Positions 1 to 8,929 of a stretch of DNA of 34,452 bases are shown here, piece after piece. Position 1 is the stretch's first letter, and the number at the start of each line of letters is the position of its first letter. The translations under genes and the position numbers were made by a program. The DNA comes from a virus: the IMG/VR virus record IMGVR_UViG_3300009329_000015, positions 1 to 34,452 of that record; one strand, given 5' to 3'. The notes beneath the pieces are model-generated. The model saw only the letters and a list, made by a program, of their open reading frames with translations. It was not told the origin of the DNA and made no database searches.

Positions 1-3000
1 AGGGCTTATACCCTACATGAAGTCTTTGATGGCATAAAGAAGCATACGAAGATACTAAAGGATCGTGGTGTTAGGGTTCCTGGTATGTTCAATTTTGTAG
101 CTGACGCTCTCTCAGATGTAAATATCTCTGGTAATCCAAGGAACTACCTTGATATTGACAAGGCTATGGACCTAGCAAAGCAGTTCAATAAGGTATTTAC
201 TGCTAAGACTAAGGAAGGTGCACGCTTAAGAGAGCTTGTTGGCAGGCGGTCAATAAAGACATTCCAGTTTGCCAAGAAGAAGCCAACCAGAGAAGAGCGC
301 ATTGATTACGATACTAATGATTTCTACGATATGGCTAGCGTTATGCCGCTGTATGAAGCTGGAGAGCGCGCTGTAAAGGCAGGTACAACTAGCAAGAGAT
401 TGGGTGGTATAGCCGACTTAGCTGAAGTTATTGATGGTGTGTACCTCAGGCTGATGGAAGGTGTCAAGACTGCGCGCAAGAAGAAGATCGACACTAAGAA
501 TATCAATATCTCCAAGGATGTGAAAGGTGCCTTGGGGAAAGTCAGAAATCTCACTGAACTCGAGAATGCAACAGCCAAGATAAAGAGGCAGCTAAAGAAC
601 CAAGGAGAGAAGGATTACTTCGATTTATATCTATTAGGCTCTTTGCACAGGCAGGGCACATCTTTAGCAGACTATAAGAAGTCTACAGGCGCTGTTGATG
701 CTGAGGGCAAAGCAGTCTCTAAAGAGGCTGTAAAAGACGCTGAGAGGGCATGGAGTAGAACAGACATACATAGGTTAGGGTACGTATTAAAAACGACTTC
801 TAGGCACAACCAGGAGCGTCTATGGGCATCCTACAACAGGATATACAGAGCTGCACGTAAAGAGGTAAGTAAGGATGAAGTAAAGCAGTTGGCAGGCATC
901 ACCGATGTTAAGGTAGAGCCCTCTCCTAGTGAGAGTAAGGTTACTGCACAACAGGAGCTGTCTAAACACTGGGTACAGATAAAGGATGCAGTGGCTGAGG
1001 GAACTACTGTATTTGAGTTTGATGCAGAGCATGTTAAGCTTATGGATAGGTTGAATAAGGTTCTTGTAGAGAGACCTGACATCGCAAAAGACTTTGAATC
1101 GTTCTTTGAAGGTACGATGACAGGGCTTAACGAGTTCTTTGGTATCCATCCGACAGGTGCTACTAAGAGAGATCTGAAGTTGTTTGTCAATGAACTTGAA
1201 AGAATGCATAATAAAGGTGAGTTGGATAGGTTCCTCACTAAGGATGGTCGCATCAAGAAGATGATGCACTACATAGCACCTCAGACAGTGGCAAATATTA
1301 CCACAATGCATGACATGCTGACCGTCAAGAAGGAAGGCGTTCCAGTAAAGGGATTCAGTAAACAGTTCACTAAGGATGTGCAGATACCACTAAGTTCCAT
1401 GGGTGCATTGCATGAGTTTGCATCTCAGACAAACTTCCAGAAGGAAGGTGCTCTGGAGGTTCTAAGCAAGCGTCTTAGTGAAAACGTCTTCTCCGAAGTT
1501 AAGTCTACAGGAGCAGATGCGGTTAAGCTACTAGAGATAGCTGTTGCTAGGATAGAGGGGCCACTTCGTAACGAAGCTCGTAAAGGCAAGGAAGGCTTTA
1601 GGGTTTATGGAGACCACCTAAGGAAAGCACAGGAAGATTTACTATCTCTGTCTGATAAGGTATATAATATCCCTGGGATACGTGGTGGATCAAGTGCCGA
1701 AGAAGTGGTTGCACGTCTTGAGAAAGGGATTAAGAAAGAATTACGCAACTTCTATAATGAGCATATAAAGAATGTAAAGGCTGAGAAGAAGTTCTTTAGA
1801 GCAAAGGATGGTAAAGAGTTCATATTCGGTGAGTCTGAACTGGATCATGCTCGTGTGCTTGAGATTATGGAGAAAAGCTTCTTCCAAAGATCGGAAGTTC
1901 CCAACATAGGGTTGCGTGGTGCGTATATTATGGACTATGAGTATGGCTTAGACAATACCAAGTTCGCACCTGGTGTTATACGGGAGAGAAAGTTTGTCGA
2001 TCTTGTTCTACCATCCGATGCAAGACGCGATGAATATGCCCCATTTATGAACACACTAGTGAAAGATTTAGATGTAGATGCAATACCAGAGAGGTACAAA
2101 CCCACTGTTGAAGCATACCAGAGGGTAGTGGAAATAGTTGAGAATACTAACTATAAGGGAATTACGAGAGTTGAGGAACTCCCAGAAGAGCTTCGATTAG
2201 CATACAAAAGCTTCTATCGCATTAATCCGATGACTACGTTCTCCGACATTGGCGATCTTGGTGGTGCGTTCTGGCCTCACTCTGGCTGGTCTCCGCAGGA
2301 TATAAGACGACAGAAAGCCAAGGAGATTGAGCGTCTGGCTAAGGCTGGAGTGGCAGAGGACGTTATTCAAAGGAAGATGGTTGACCTGATTGTCCTACAG
2401 GGTAAATCAGGTATCCCAGATGGTGGGTTCTCTGAAGGTATGGAGAAGTACTTGGCTACTCCAAGGCTTACTGAGAAGACTCTACAAGAAGCAGGCATGC
2501 ACTACAGGGCTGGACATGTGTTGTCAAGAAACACCTCTGATGGGCCTATCCCAGGATGGGCACGTACTGCAGATGCTCTTGAGAACTACGAAAATCAGAT
2601 TGTAACAGCAAGGTATAATATAACAAATGCCCTTCTCTCACATAAGGTTATACGTGATTTTGAAGCACGTAGTCCATTTGGTGAGGAGGGTACAAAGAAT
2701 TTTGCAAACTTCATGCGCTTATACGTGCGTGATAACCTTGGCTACCCATCTACGTTCCCTTCCGCATGGCGTGACGGTCTGAATGTAAAAGGTACTTTAT
2801 ATAACGCTCTTAGCGATGAACGTATGGAGAAGGTAGCTAGAAAGATAGGTAAGAAGTGGTTTAATGGTGCGGAATTAGGAGAGATTGGTAAGATAGATAA
2901 CTTCAGGAAGCTCGCCCATCTTTCTAATCTTGAGGCCAAGTGGGAAATGATGACCCTGCTTGCTTCCACTAAAACCATGGTAAATAACCTCTTCGGTGGT

Positions 3001-4074
3001 AGTCTGCACACTCAGGGGCGTACTGGATATCAGACGTTTAGGAATGCGATGAGCTTGAATTACCTGAAGAGCAATGTTGATCGCAACTTTAAGAGTTGGG
3101 CTGATGTTGAGAAGTGGGTTAGTGAGCATGGCTCCATTGAGTCGTGGGTGAAATCTGAGACTGGCATTCTGTCTGCCCAGCCTGGCTTCAGGGATACCAA
3201 GTTTAAGCTTATCTGGGAGAAATCCTTAGAGGCTATTAAGAAGAACAAAGAAATTGGTGATAGAGAACTGATCTCTACGGTTGTTCACCAACTAAAAGAA
3301 CAGGGTGTGACTAGAGACATCTTTGACAAAGCGGCATGGTTTATGCGTAAGTCTGAGCGGAAGCTGCGAATGCATTCTTTCGTGGCTCATTACCTTCAGG
3401 CTAGGGAGGTCTTGGAGGCTAATGGGACTGTCTTAGAGAAAGATCACCCTTGGTTAATCAAGCTTGCACAGGATGGTGTAGCTGCAACCCAGTTTATCTA
3501 CAACAACGCCAGTCGCCCTGCTTTCAGTAGAACTGCAATGGGTAAGGTGTTCACCAGGTTTAAACTGTTTGCATTCAACTCACTGAAGTTGAGAAAGGAT
3601 GTGCTGAAAGATGCGCGTGCTCTTGGCTTTGCTAATACTGCTATAGAAAATGAGAGGGTGGGCAGGTTCTTGTTAGCAGACTTGTTCCTGTTCTCCCTCG
3701 CTCAGTTGCTACCTGCCAGCATGTTTGAGAGTGCCTTGCCTCAACCTTGGTCTGCCCTGCAGGACTTTGGCGATTTCTTCTTTGGTGATGAGAAGGAGAA
3801 GGAGCGTGCTTTCTTTGGTACCGCACCCTACCCTGCTAATATATTCAATCCACTCCAGCCACCTATAGCTAGGTTACTTATGGCACCCATAGGATCTTTG
3901 CTATCTAATGATTGGGGTAGGTTTGCTTCTTATCATGTGTGGACATGGTTTCCATTTGGGAGACTTGCCCACTCTGCAGTAGGTGCAGCTCAAAATCCTG
4001 CAATGACGATAGAGAAGTTTACTGGGTTCCCAGCAGCTCGTATTAAACCAGCTCTCTTCCCAGAAGAAGATTAG
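1..4074 (+). CDS. Giant virion/ejected-type phage protein, 5' end missing
   Basis: The frame is open from base 1 with no stop before the ATG at 85, so the gene runs in from outside the window and 1357 residues are visible. The protein is highly charged and mostly helical in appearance, with many Lys/Glu-rich stretches, and has no enzyme motif I recognise. Near the C-terminus, at about bases 3490-3600, lies a segment rich in Arg, Phe and Lys of the form RPAFSRTAMGKVFTRF. Hydrophobic stretches follow at about 3665-3730 and 3840-3900. Large proteins with this type of C-terminus occur in phages as ejected virion proteins or large polyvalent proteins; that is family-level memory, not a search result. 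It is convergent with the leftward operon, only 44 bases away. Assignment as a virion-associated protein is an inference from size, strand and composition. Confidence 0.6.
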   Translation, partial: RAYTLHEVFDGIKKHTKILKDRGVRVPGMFNFVADALSDVNISGNPRNYLDIDKAMDLAKQFNKVFTAKTKEGARLRELVGRRSIKTFQFAKKKPTREERIDYDTNDFYDMASVMPLYEAGERAVKAGTTSKRLGGIADLAEVIDGVYLRLMEGVKTARKKKIDTKNINISKDVKGALGKVRNLTELENATAKIKRQLKNQGEKDYFDLYLLGSLHRQGTSLADYKKSTGAVDAEGKAVSKEAVKDAERAWSRTDIHRLGYVLKTTSRHNQERLWASYNRIYRAARKEVSKDEVKQLAGITDVKVEPSPSESKVTAQQELSKHWVQIKDAVAEGTTVFEFDAEHVKLMDRLNKVLVERPDIAKDFESFFEGTMTGLNEFFGIHPTGATKRDLKLFVNELERMHNKGELDRFLTKDGRIKKMMHYIAPQTVANITTMHDMLTVKKEGVPVKGFSKQFTKDVQIPLSSMGALHEFASQTNFQKEGALEVLSKRLSENVFSEVKSTGADAVKLLEIAVARIEGPLRNEARKGKEGFRVYGDHLRKAQEDLLSLSDKVYNIPGIRGGSSAEEVVARLEKGIKKELRNFYNEHIKNVKAEKKFFRAKDGKEFIFGESELDHARVLEIMEKSFFQRSEVPNIGLRGAYIMDYEYGLDNTKFAPGVIRERKFVDLVLPSDARRDEYAPFMNTLVKDLDVDAIPERYKPTVEAYQRVVEIVENTNYKGITRVEELPEELRLAYKSFYRINPMTTFSDIGDLGGAFWPHSGWSPQDIRRQKAKEIERLAKAGVAEDVIQRKMVDLIVLQGKSGIPDGGFSEGMEKYLATPRLTEKTLQEAGMHYRAGHVLSRNTSDGPIPGWARTADALENYENQIVTARYNITNALLSHKVIRDFEARSPFGEEGTKNFANFMRLYVRDNLGYPSTFPSAWRDGLNVKGTLYNALSDERMEKVARKIGKKWFNGAELGEIGKIDNFRKLAHLSNLEAKWEMMTLLASTKTMVNNLFGGSLHTQGRTGYQTFRNAMSLNYLKSNVDRNFKSWADVEKWVSEHGSIESWVKSETGILSAQPGFRDTKFKLIWEKSLEAIKKNKEIGDRELISTVVHQLKEQGVTRDIFDKAAWFMRKSERKLRMHSFVAHYLQAREVLEANGTVLEKDHPWLIKLAQDGVAATQFIYNNASRPAFSRTAMGKVFTRFKLFAFNSLKLRKDVLKDARALGFANTAIENERVGRFLLADLFLFSLAQLLPASMFESALPQPWSALQDFGDFFFGDEKEKERAFFGTAPYPANIFNPLQPPIARLLMAPIGSLLSNDWGRFASYHVWTWFPFGRLAHSAVGAAQNPAMTIEKFTGFPAARIKPALFPEED

Positions 4075-4118
4075 CCTGGTTGTTTCAATATACAGTAAAA
4101 AAAGATATGCGACCTGTT

Positions 4119-4316
4119 TTAGACTTTTGCTATTGCAACTATTAAGATTATTATAAAGATTACAGCAAGTGCTCCCAGCACTGTTAGTGGATTTTCGAAC
4201 CATTTTAGATATCCATGAGTCACCTTTATCTCCTTTCTAGTGTATACTCGTGAACGCATTAAGTCTGACTTCTCTCCTAGAAGTCTTTTAGATTTTTGTT
4301 CAGGTGTTTCTTTCAT
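4119..4316 (-). CDS. Small C-terminally anchored membrane protein (65 aa)
   Basis: I chose the ATG at 4316 because GGAGG lies 7 bases upstream; a TTG one codon earlier is too close to it. The first ~42 residues are polar and basic (KSKRLLGEKSDLMRSR). The C-terminal ~22 residues form one hydrophobic helix (LTVLGALAVIFIIILIVAIA), so it looks like a single-pass protein with its charged part in the cytoplasm. The start overlaps the stop of the 24-codon gene upstream as TGATG, so translation is probably coupled. Last gene of the leftward operon. A holin or lysis accessory role is possible but nothing beyond topology supports it. Confidence 0.6.
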   Translation of the reverse strand: MKETPEQKSKRLLGEKSDLMRSRVYTRKEIKVTHGYLKWFENPLTVLGALAVIFIIILIVAIAKV

Positions 4317-4390
4317 CAATCTTCCTCCTCGTTATTTATTTCCATAAGCCCTAAGATAAGACATATTAGAATTACAGTTACTTCACTCAT
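4316..4390 (-). CDS. 24-residue hydrophobic microprotein
   Basis: A very short reading frame translating as MSEVTVILICLILGLMEINN followed by EEED. Its ATG overlaps the phosphoesterase stop as ATGA, AGGAGG lies 4 bases upstream, and its own stop overlaps the next ATG as TGATG. The hydrophobic core VTVILICLILGLM is long enough to sit in or across a membrane, and the tail is acidic. Perfect coupling on both sides and a good ribosome site argue that it is real. It may act with the 65-residue membrane protein next to it. Function unknown. Confidence 0.5.
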   Translation of the reverse strand: MSEVTVILICLILGLMEINNEEED

Positions 4391-4875
4391 CCTTCCTCCT
4401 TTTGTGTTAATTTAGCTTTCACCTCAGTAAACAACACTGGCTTATACTCTGTATACTCCACGCACACATTAGCATACCTCGGGTCATCTATTACATGATC
4501 ATGCGAATGCCCATGTATGTTGAAGTGACCACGTAATTCATCTGGGTGCACAGGTATATGAGATAACCATACACCTTTGTATTTGATAGTACCCATCACA
4601 TCTTCAAACACACTCAAGTATTGCATTGCGTTAAGTGAATCATGATTACCTGCTATTAATTTCTTGCGTCCAGGTAATTCAGCTATCTTAGATAAGCCTT
4701 GAACTGTGAAAGCAGCATCCCCCAACACATGCACAATATCTCTTTTTCCAACAGACTCTTTCCAGTTTTTTATTATCAAACTATCATGATTTTCTGATGT
4801 GTCAAATGGTCTGTACTTGCATATGGCTCTGTGTCCGAAGTGCATGTCTGCTATTAATAGTACTCTACTCATCAT
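4387..4875 (-). CDS. Calcineurin-like metallophosphoesterase (162 aa)
   Basis: This short single-domain enzyme carries the classic metallophosphoesterase motifs in order: D10-x-H12 (IADMHFGH), GD at 52-53 (VLGDAAF), GNHD at 76-79, an SHIPVH segment, and GHSH near residue 122. These ligands bind a two-metal centre that hydrolyses phosphoester bonds. Length fits the compact phage and bacterial members. Substrate is not predictable; a cyclic nucleotide, nucleotide or nucleic-acid phosphate are all possible. Two tandem ATGs exist at 4875 and 4872, behind AAGGA. A long-looped hairpin lies just upstream and the gene couples downstream to a microprotein. Confidence 0.9.
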   Translation of the reverse strand: MMSRVLLIADMHFGHRAICKYRPFDTSENHDSLIIKNWKESVGKRDIVHVLGDAAFTVQGLSKIAELPGRKKLIAGNHDSLNAMQYLSVFEDVMGTIKYKGVWLSHIPVHPDELRGHFNIHGHSHDHVIDDPRYANVCVEYTEYKPVLFTEVKAKLTQKEEG

Positions 4876-4889
4876 TCATTCCTTAATTG

Positions 4890-4971
4890 AGGGGCGGGCA
4901 GGAATTATTCTGATTCTACCTGTAGTGCGTGATTCTGTCACAACCGAGTTGCTGTCCACGCCACCGCCCCT
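4890..4971 (-). promoter_or_regulatory. Long-looped stem upstream of phosphoesterase gene
   Basis: An 8-bp perfect stem, AGGGGCGG with CCGCCCCT, closes an 82-base element on the leftward strand. Inside it are three smaller potential hairpins: CAAC-TCG-GTTG, GTGA-CAGAA-TCAC (sharing bases with the first) and CAGG...CCTG. This gives a cloverleaf-like outline, but without tRNA consensus loops. It ends 15 bases before the phosphoesterase start. It belongs to the recurrent upstream stem-loop set seen through this operon. Confidence 0.5.
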
Positions 4972-4981
4972 ATTCATTTAA

Positions 4982-5140
4982 CTATTGATAACTCAATTCT
5001 TCTTCAAGGTTGTCTATCTCATCCTGCATCTCTTGAAGATGTTTTATAACTTTTATTTCCACTTGTTCACATGTTGCATCTGCATGCTTGTGTTCGTATA
5101 CAGCACCCATGATACAATCAATTCTATCTTGTAAATCCAT
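4982..5140 (-). CDS. Small coiled-coil protein (52 aa)
   Basis: A 52-codon frame begins MDLQDRIDCIMGAV and ends in a heptad-like acidic helix (EMQDEIDNLEEEL). The ribosome site ATAAGGAG stands 4 bases ahead of the ATG at 5140, and a strong terminator-like hairpin stands just upstream. Composition is charged and helical with two cysteines and two histidines near the middle. No family recognised; dimerisation through the C-terminal helix is likely. Confidence 0.55.
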   Translation of the reverse strand: MDLQDRIDCIMGAVYEHKHADATCEQVEIKVIKHLQEMQDEIDNLEEELSYQ

Positions 5141-5157
5141 GCCACTCCTTAATAAAA

Positions 5158-5188
5158 AGTGGGGAGAAAGGAGACCAAACTCCCCACT
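5158..5188 (-). terminator. Rho-independent terminator-like hairpin (leftward)
   Basis: On the leftward strand a perfect 9-bp GC-rich stem, AGTGGGGAG with CTCCCCACT, encloses a 13-base loop and is followed by TTTTTATTAAGGAG. The U-run makes it a good intrinsic terminator after the nuclease gene, yet it also sits directly before the ribosome site of the next gene, so it probably attenuates rather than ends the transcript. Confidence 0.7.
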
Positions 5189-5226
5189 CTCGTTTTCATC
5201 AACAAGGAGGTTCGTGATGAATAGTA

Positions 5227-5520
5227 TTAGGAGACAGACTGTAACCAGTGCTCATAACGAATTATGAGGTAGGTTTCTCCTCTGTCTTCTCTAAGTAAAA
5301 CTCCGAAAGCATCTTCAGGTATCTTCAAGTAGTTGGAGATTGTCTTTCTCCTCTTACATTGCATTGGGTGTTCAGCGATAACTACGTCTACCTCCTCTGA
5401 ATAACCTAATGCTTTACCATTTGATGCGTATGCTCTTTCAGCATCTAGACCGTATTCTTTGGCGTTAGCGACAACTTCTCTTTCAAATGTATTGCCTTTA
5501 ACCTTTGATGGGTGAGTCAT
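5227..5520 (-). CDS. Holliday-junction-resolvase-like PD-(D/E)XK nuclease
   Basis: A compact protein with the order expected for the archaeal Hjc/phage resolvase group of PD-(D/E)XK nucleases. There is an early Glu in KGNTFEREV, a central Asp in SEEVDVV, and the Q-x-K type third motif in MQCKRRKTIS. The C-terminus (GVLLREDRGETYLIIRYEHW) resembles the last strands of that fold. Such enzymes cut branched recombination or packaging intermediates with divalent metal. I chose the ATG at 5520, which overlaps the previous stop as TAATG, over a GTG three codons upstream; this gives 97 residues. It sits beside the primase-helicase and Sak4-type ATPase, consistent with a recombination role. A VRR-NUC-like nuclease is an alternative. 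Confidence 0.7.
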   Translation of the reverse strand: MTHPSKVKGNTFEREVVANAKEYGLDAERAYASNGKALGYSEEVDVVIAEHPMQCKRRKTISNYLKIPEDAFGVLLREDRGETYLIIRYEHWLQSVS

Positions 5521-5708
5521 TACTCCCACCTATGTAAAACGATTGATAGCCCTAAAGGCCCAATCCCTATTCCAAGGTCTATATGCGTACCTTTTTCTTG
5601 ATAAACACCACATATTAAGGAGAATAAGCTAAATAGCATTAAACTCCCTCTTGCGTGGTTTTCTTCTTCTGTGTAGGTGAAGTTGATGAGATACTTTAGC
5701 ATTCTCAT
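5520..5708 (-). CDS. Small hydrophobic protein of unknown function (62 aa)
   Basis: The frame begins at an ATG overlapping the primase-helicase stop as ATGA and ends with TAATG into the nuclease gene, so it is coupled on both sides. Two hydrophobic stretches are visible (LMLFSLFSLICGVY and LGIGIGPLGLSIVL), separated by a polar segment, so a small membrane protein is likely. No family recognised. Its position inside a replication block does not by itself indicate a replication role. Confidence 0.5.
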   Translation of the reverse strand: MRMLKYLINFTYTEEENHARGSLMLFSLFSLICGVYQEKGTHIDLGIGIGPLGLSIVLHRWE

Positions 5709-7444
5709 TTTATCTGCCTATATTGAAAATTACGGAAATCGTATTCCATAAGCATGTTAAAGGGAGCCTCGTCTCTTGCTTTTTGGCTTTTTACAACCCT
5801 TTTCATTGTTTCAGGGTTCCCCTCTATGGTAATAACTTTATCTGCTTTCTGCTCTGCCGTGCTTGAGCCTTTGCCAGAATGAACATTCAATTTGCCACCA
5901 TAGGCTGCATTCTTGCTTATATGATGTACACCTATAACGATGATGCCGTTTACTTGTGCAATCTTTTTTAAAGCAAGGATGATGGCTTTCAAATCCTCAT
6001 TATCGCCTTTAGAGTACTCTACTTCGATACTGTCTAATGTATCTATTATGAGTATCTTAGGTTCAACTTCAGCAACTAATTGACGTATTGACTTAATCTC
6101 TGGCGCTACTGACATTATCTGTATATGATCTATCGCATTGGATAAGGAGTTAGTGTTAGTTCTGTAGTAATCTCTCACCTCTTCCTTTGTCAGCCCTGTG
6201 CATATCTGAATGAACCTTCTAAACATCAGGGTTTCGTGTGTCTCTAGCGATAAGAACAATATAGACATGTCTGTTAATGGAGTACATAAATTCTGAACAA
6301 AGGCTGTCTTACCTAGTCCAGTGTCTCCCATTACCATTGTAAACTCTCCAGGATAAAAACAGAATTCTGATGTGTCATAGATATCCTTTAGATCAAAGGT
6401 TCTGTTCTTATAGTCAGTGCGTATGAAATCAGTAAAGTTCTTTTCCATATCTTTAGCGTTTACGACTTCAAGTGTATAGTTTTTGTTCTTGTAGAAAATG
6501 CATTTAAGATCGCAATACTTGCTCATGACAGCATCACTGCAAGAATATCGGTATCCTTTGTCGAATACATTCTCTGCTATACGCTCTACTTCGTATTCAT
6601 CTAAAGAAGGAGCCCATTTTTGCATTATTGAGACAATAGCTGATCTAGGCACACCATGCCTTCTGAAAGTAGACACCATTCTCAGTATCTTTATGTGCCT
6701 ACTTCCTTCTACATCACCCTCGTTGTACATTTTTTGAATACATGTAACAATGGCAGTAGGGTCGTCTTTAGCATGTGTAGGTTTGCCTACATTCAACTTT
6801 TTGTCTGGTACAAGTATATATTCATTTAATGAAGTTCCATAGTCATCTGGAATTGTTGTTATCGGAACACGTCGTTGCTCTGATGCTAATTCCAGTATTT
6901 CATCTGATTTTAAAGTAAATACCTCTTTCATGTTTAAAGGTATCTTATACTTATTCGTTTTATCATTAATTGTATAACCAACACGTAGAATACGTGCTTT
7001 ATCATAGATAGGGTCTGCATCTGGAAAATGGTGTGATAGTGTTTTTTTAACTATTTCTGGCATTTCTGGAGAGGGAGTAAACCCAAATACTTCTGGGATT
7101 ACTACATGATAACCTCTTCCTGAATACCATACTTGCACAACATCATTCTCTATTTTCCAATTGCTTTCTAACTCTTCAACAAAGAAGCGGGTTCTTTCCA
7201 ACACTTGTTGATCAGAATTGACTCCTTTGTCAATGTCAAACACAATCCTATCAAGGTATACTTTACCTTTGAATCCTTTTATAGTCTGATATACTCTAAA
7301 GTGTTTCAACAACTCTTCATCGAAAGTATAGTAGCTTCTATATAAAGATTCATTCTTTTTAATGCAACTTGAAAGGGTGGGGAGAGGGATTACTTCTCCC
7401 CTATTACCAACATGGCCTCTTGCTATTTCAATATAGCGATCCAT
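5705..7444 (-). CDS. Primase-helicase: AEP-type primase fused to RecA-fold helicase
   Basis: The N-terminal half has archaeo-eukaryotic primase features: FDID at 69-72 supplies the catalytic acidic pair, SGRGYH at 108-113 is the S-x-H type nucleotide motif, and the segment around DKARILRVGY (148-157) matches the third motif. A cysteine cluster follows (C302, C311, C315), as in many phage primase fusions. The C-terminal half is a hexameric-helicase-type RecA domain with Walker A GDTGLGKT (373-380), Walker B ILIIDTLD (464-471) and GVHHISKN (505-512). It should prime and unwind at the replication fork in one polypeptide. It is coupled to the gene before it by TAATG. Confidence 0.85.
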   Translation of the reverse strand: MDRYIEIARGHVGNRGEVIPLPTLSSCIKKNESLYRSYYTFDEELLKHFRVYQTIKGFKGKVYLDRIVFDIDKGVNSDQQVLERTRFFVEELESNWKIENDVVQVWYSGRGYHVVIPEVFGFTPSPEMPEIVKKTLSHHFPDADPIYDKARILRVGYTINDKTNKYKIPLNMKEVFTLKSDEILELASEQRRVPITTIPDDYGTSLNEYILVPDKKLNVGKPTHAKDDPTAIVTCIQKMYNEGDVEGSRHIKILRMVSTFRRHGVPRSAIVSIMQKWAPSLDEYEVERIAENVFDKGYRYSCSDAVMSKYCDLKCIFYKNKNYTLEVVNAKDMEKNFTDFIRTDYKNRTFDLKDIYDTSEFCFYPGEFTMVMGDTGLGKTAFVQNLCTPLTDMSILFLSLETHETLMFRRFIQICTGLTKEEVRDYYRTNTNSLSNAIDHIQIMSVAPEIKSIRQLVAEVEPKILIIDTLDSIEVEYSKGDNEDLKAIILALKKIAQVNGIIVIGVHHISKNAAYGGKLNVHSGKGSSTAEQKADKVITIEGNPETMKRVVKSQKARDEAPFNMLMEYDFRNFQYRQIK

Positions 7445-8007
7445 TATAAATCGCTAGAGGTTTCCTCAGCCCAAGGTTCGGATGCTGGTGTGGATAATTC
7501 ACCAACATTCGCATTCTTGGGATAGCCTCGCTTAAGGCTTCGTTGGAAGCGTGCTCTTAGGTCATCTTCACCATCATCTATAGCACCTATTTCTTTCCAA
7601 GTGCTATAGGTGAATTTACCATTACGTTGTCTTGTAGTGCGGTACGATAGTGTAAACATTTCCTTTCCCACCATGGAAGATAACAATTCTGGTGGTAACG
7701 TGTTATCTTCGGTAAGTTCAGCTTCTGCACTTAATCTTCCAAAGAAATCACGTACTGGGAACGCTCCGCCCCAATCCAAGACAGCAGTGGTTTGCTCGTC
7801 TTTCTTGAAATTCCCTCCAATCAGCATACTTGGATTCCAATCCAAGCCTGATTTGGAGAATGTAACTTCGACAGCGATATCGTTAGGATACTTTATATAC
7901 TCTGTTGTTTTACCAGAGAAGTCCTTTACATCAACGATAACTACTTTGTCGATAAAAATACCTCCACCGTCTCCAGAAGAGGTAGGTTTGCTCGTTTTTA
8001 AGGGCAT
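7444..8007 (-). CDS. Probable ssDNA-binding protein (187 aa)
   Basis: There is no sequence signature I can name with certainty, but three things point to a phage ssDNA-binding protein. The body is beta-rich with aromatic residues, the C-terminus is acidic and short (EPWAEETSSDL) like the partner-binding tail of SSBs, and the gene lies directly between a Sak4-type ATPase and a primase-helicase. The N-terminus is a flexible Ser/Gly-rich stretch. The ATG at 8007 follows the AAGGAATAAT that also contains the upstream stop. It could instead be an unrelated recombination mediator. Confidence 0.5.
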   Translation of the reverse strand: MPLKTSKPTSSGDGGGIFIDKVVIVDVKDFSGKTTEYIKYPNDIAVEVTFSKSGLDWNPSMLIGGNFKKDEQTTAVLDWGGAFPVRDFFGRLSAEAELTEDNTLPPELLSSMVGKEMFTLSYRTTRQRNGKFTYSTWKEIGAIDDGEDDLRARFQRSLKRGYPKNANVGELSTPASEPWAEETSSDL

Positions 8008-8008
8008 A

Positions 8009-8869
8009 TTATTCCTTCGTGTAAGACATTATTTCAGTCTTTATTGTTTCGTAATCGAATACAAGCCTTTTTTGAAATAAAGGCTCTAATCTGCTACCGA
8101 TGGCTCTTTCATCATAAGACTTAAACGAAATGTAGAGATTGCTATTGGATTTCTCTGCTGTTATGTAACCAACTGCATCAGCACGAGCTGTTAGAGAAAC
8201 TCCTAAACCTCTTGGTAAATCAGGTGCAAGCTGCACCTTTCCATCTACTATGCTCGATGTCTTAGAATGACTTATAAGAATAAGTGTACCACCGTAGCGT
8301 TTTATCATGTTCTGAAATTCCAAGACAGCGTTTACTACACGTTTACGTGCCATTCCCCAATCTGCTCCGTAGTCGCCTTCACCCATTGATTGAATACCCA
8401 TATGTCTACAAGTTTCTTTCTCAATCCACTTGTTTATTTCATCTATGGTATCAATTACTACAGTATCGTATGGAAGCTTAGTCCATTCTTTTCGTAGCCA
8501 AGTAAGGGCTTCTGTAAGAGAGTACGCAGGCATAGCCTTGCCTTTGTCGGGGCCTACTCTGTAAACACAGCCTCGTTCTTCAGGTGGGATGACTTCTGTC
8601 ATGATCATTTCATCCCTTATTACACGCTTTCCACCTTTCATTACTGGTCTTTCTGGGGGATTTACAGCAATGATTGGGATTACGTTAGCGTCTTCAACAA
8701 AGTCAGCACCTAAGTCTGTATCTAAGACGATGACGTTTTTAGATCCGCCATCATTCCATCTAGATGCTTGTGTTGTTTTGCCAGTTTTTGGTTGCCCTAT
8801 GAAATACCATGTCAAACCTGCTGGTACTCCAGAACTCCAATCTGTTTGTATAGTGTTTACTTGAATCAT
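8009..8869 (-). CDS. Sak4-type RecA-like ATPase (AAA_24 family), recombination
   Basis: The protein has Walker A GQPKTGKT at 25-32, a hydrophobic strand ending in Asp (NVIVLDTD, 45-52), Walker B VVIDTID at 137-143, and LILISHSK near 196-203. The last motif is typical of the phage Sak4/AAA_24 group, which are short RecA-core proteins that anneal or exchange strands with a phage SSB. Length of 286 residues fits. It is followed at once by the probable SSB gene. Its start at 8869 lies behind AAAGGAAAAG; a second GGAGG further upstream is not used by any frame I can see. It is the nearest replication gene to the ubiquitin-like cassette, separated by a tRNA-like element. Confidence 0.8.
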   Translation of the reverse strand: MIQVNTIQTDWSSGVPAGLTWYFIGQPKTGKTTQASRWNDGGSKNVIVLDTDLGADFVEDANVIPIIAVNPPERPVMKGGKRVIRDEMIMTEVIPPEERGCVYRVGPDKGKAMPAYSLTEALTWLRKEWTKLPYDTVVIDTIDEINKWIEKETCRHMGIQSMGEGDYGADWGMARKRVVNAVLEFQNMIKRYGGTLILISHSKTSSIVDGKVQLAPDLPRGLGVSLTARADAVGYITAEKSNSNLYISFKSYDERAIGSRLEPLFQKRLVFDYETIKTEIMSYTKE

Positions 8870-8929
8870 CTTTTCCTTTGTTATTTCCTCCTTTAATTTA
8901 CTAAATTATTCCAATAAATGCAAGGATTA

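Noticed and set aside
820-1311. Long minus-strand frames inside the giant protein gene
   Set aside because: They lie wholly within the strongly coding plus frame and have shadow-like composition.
5210-5272. Plus-strand AACAAGGAGG followed by an ATG near 5217
   Set aside because: The frame closes after about 17 codons, so the ribosome-site-like sequence is probably chance or a copied module.
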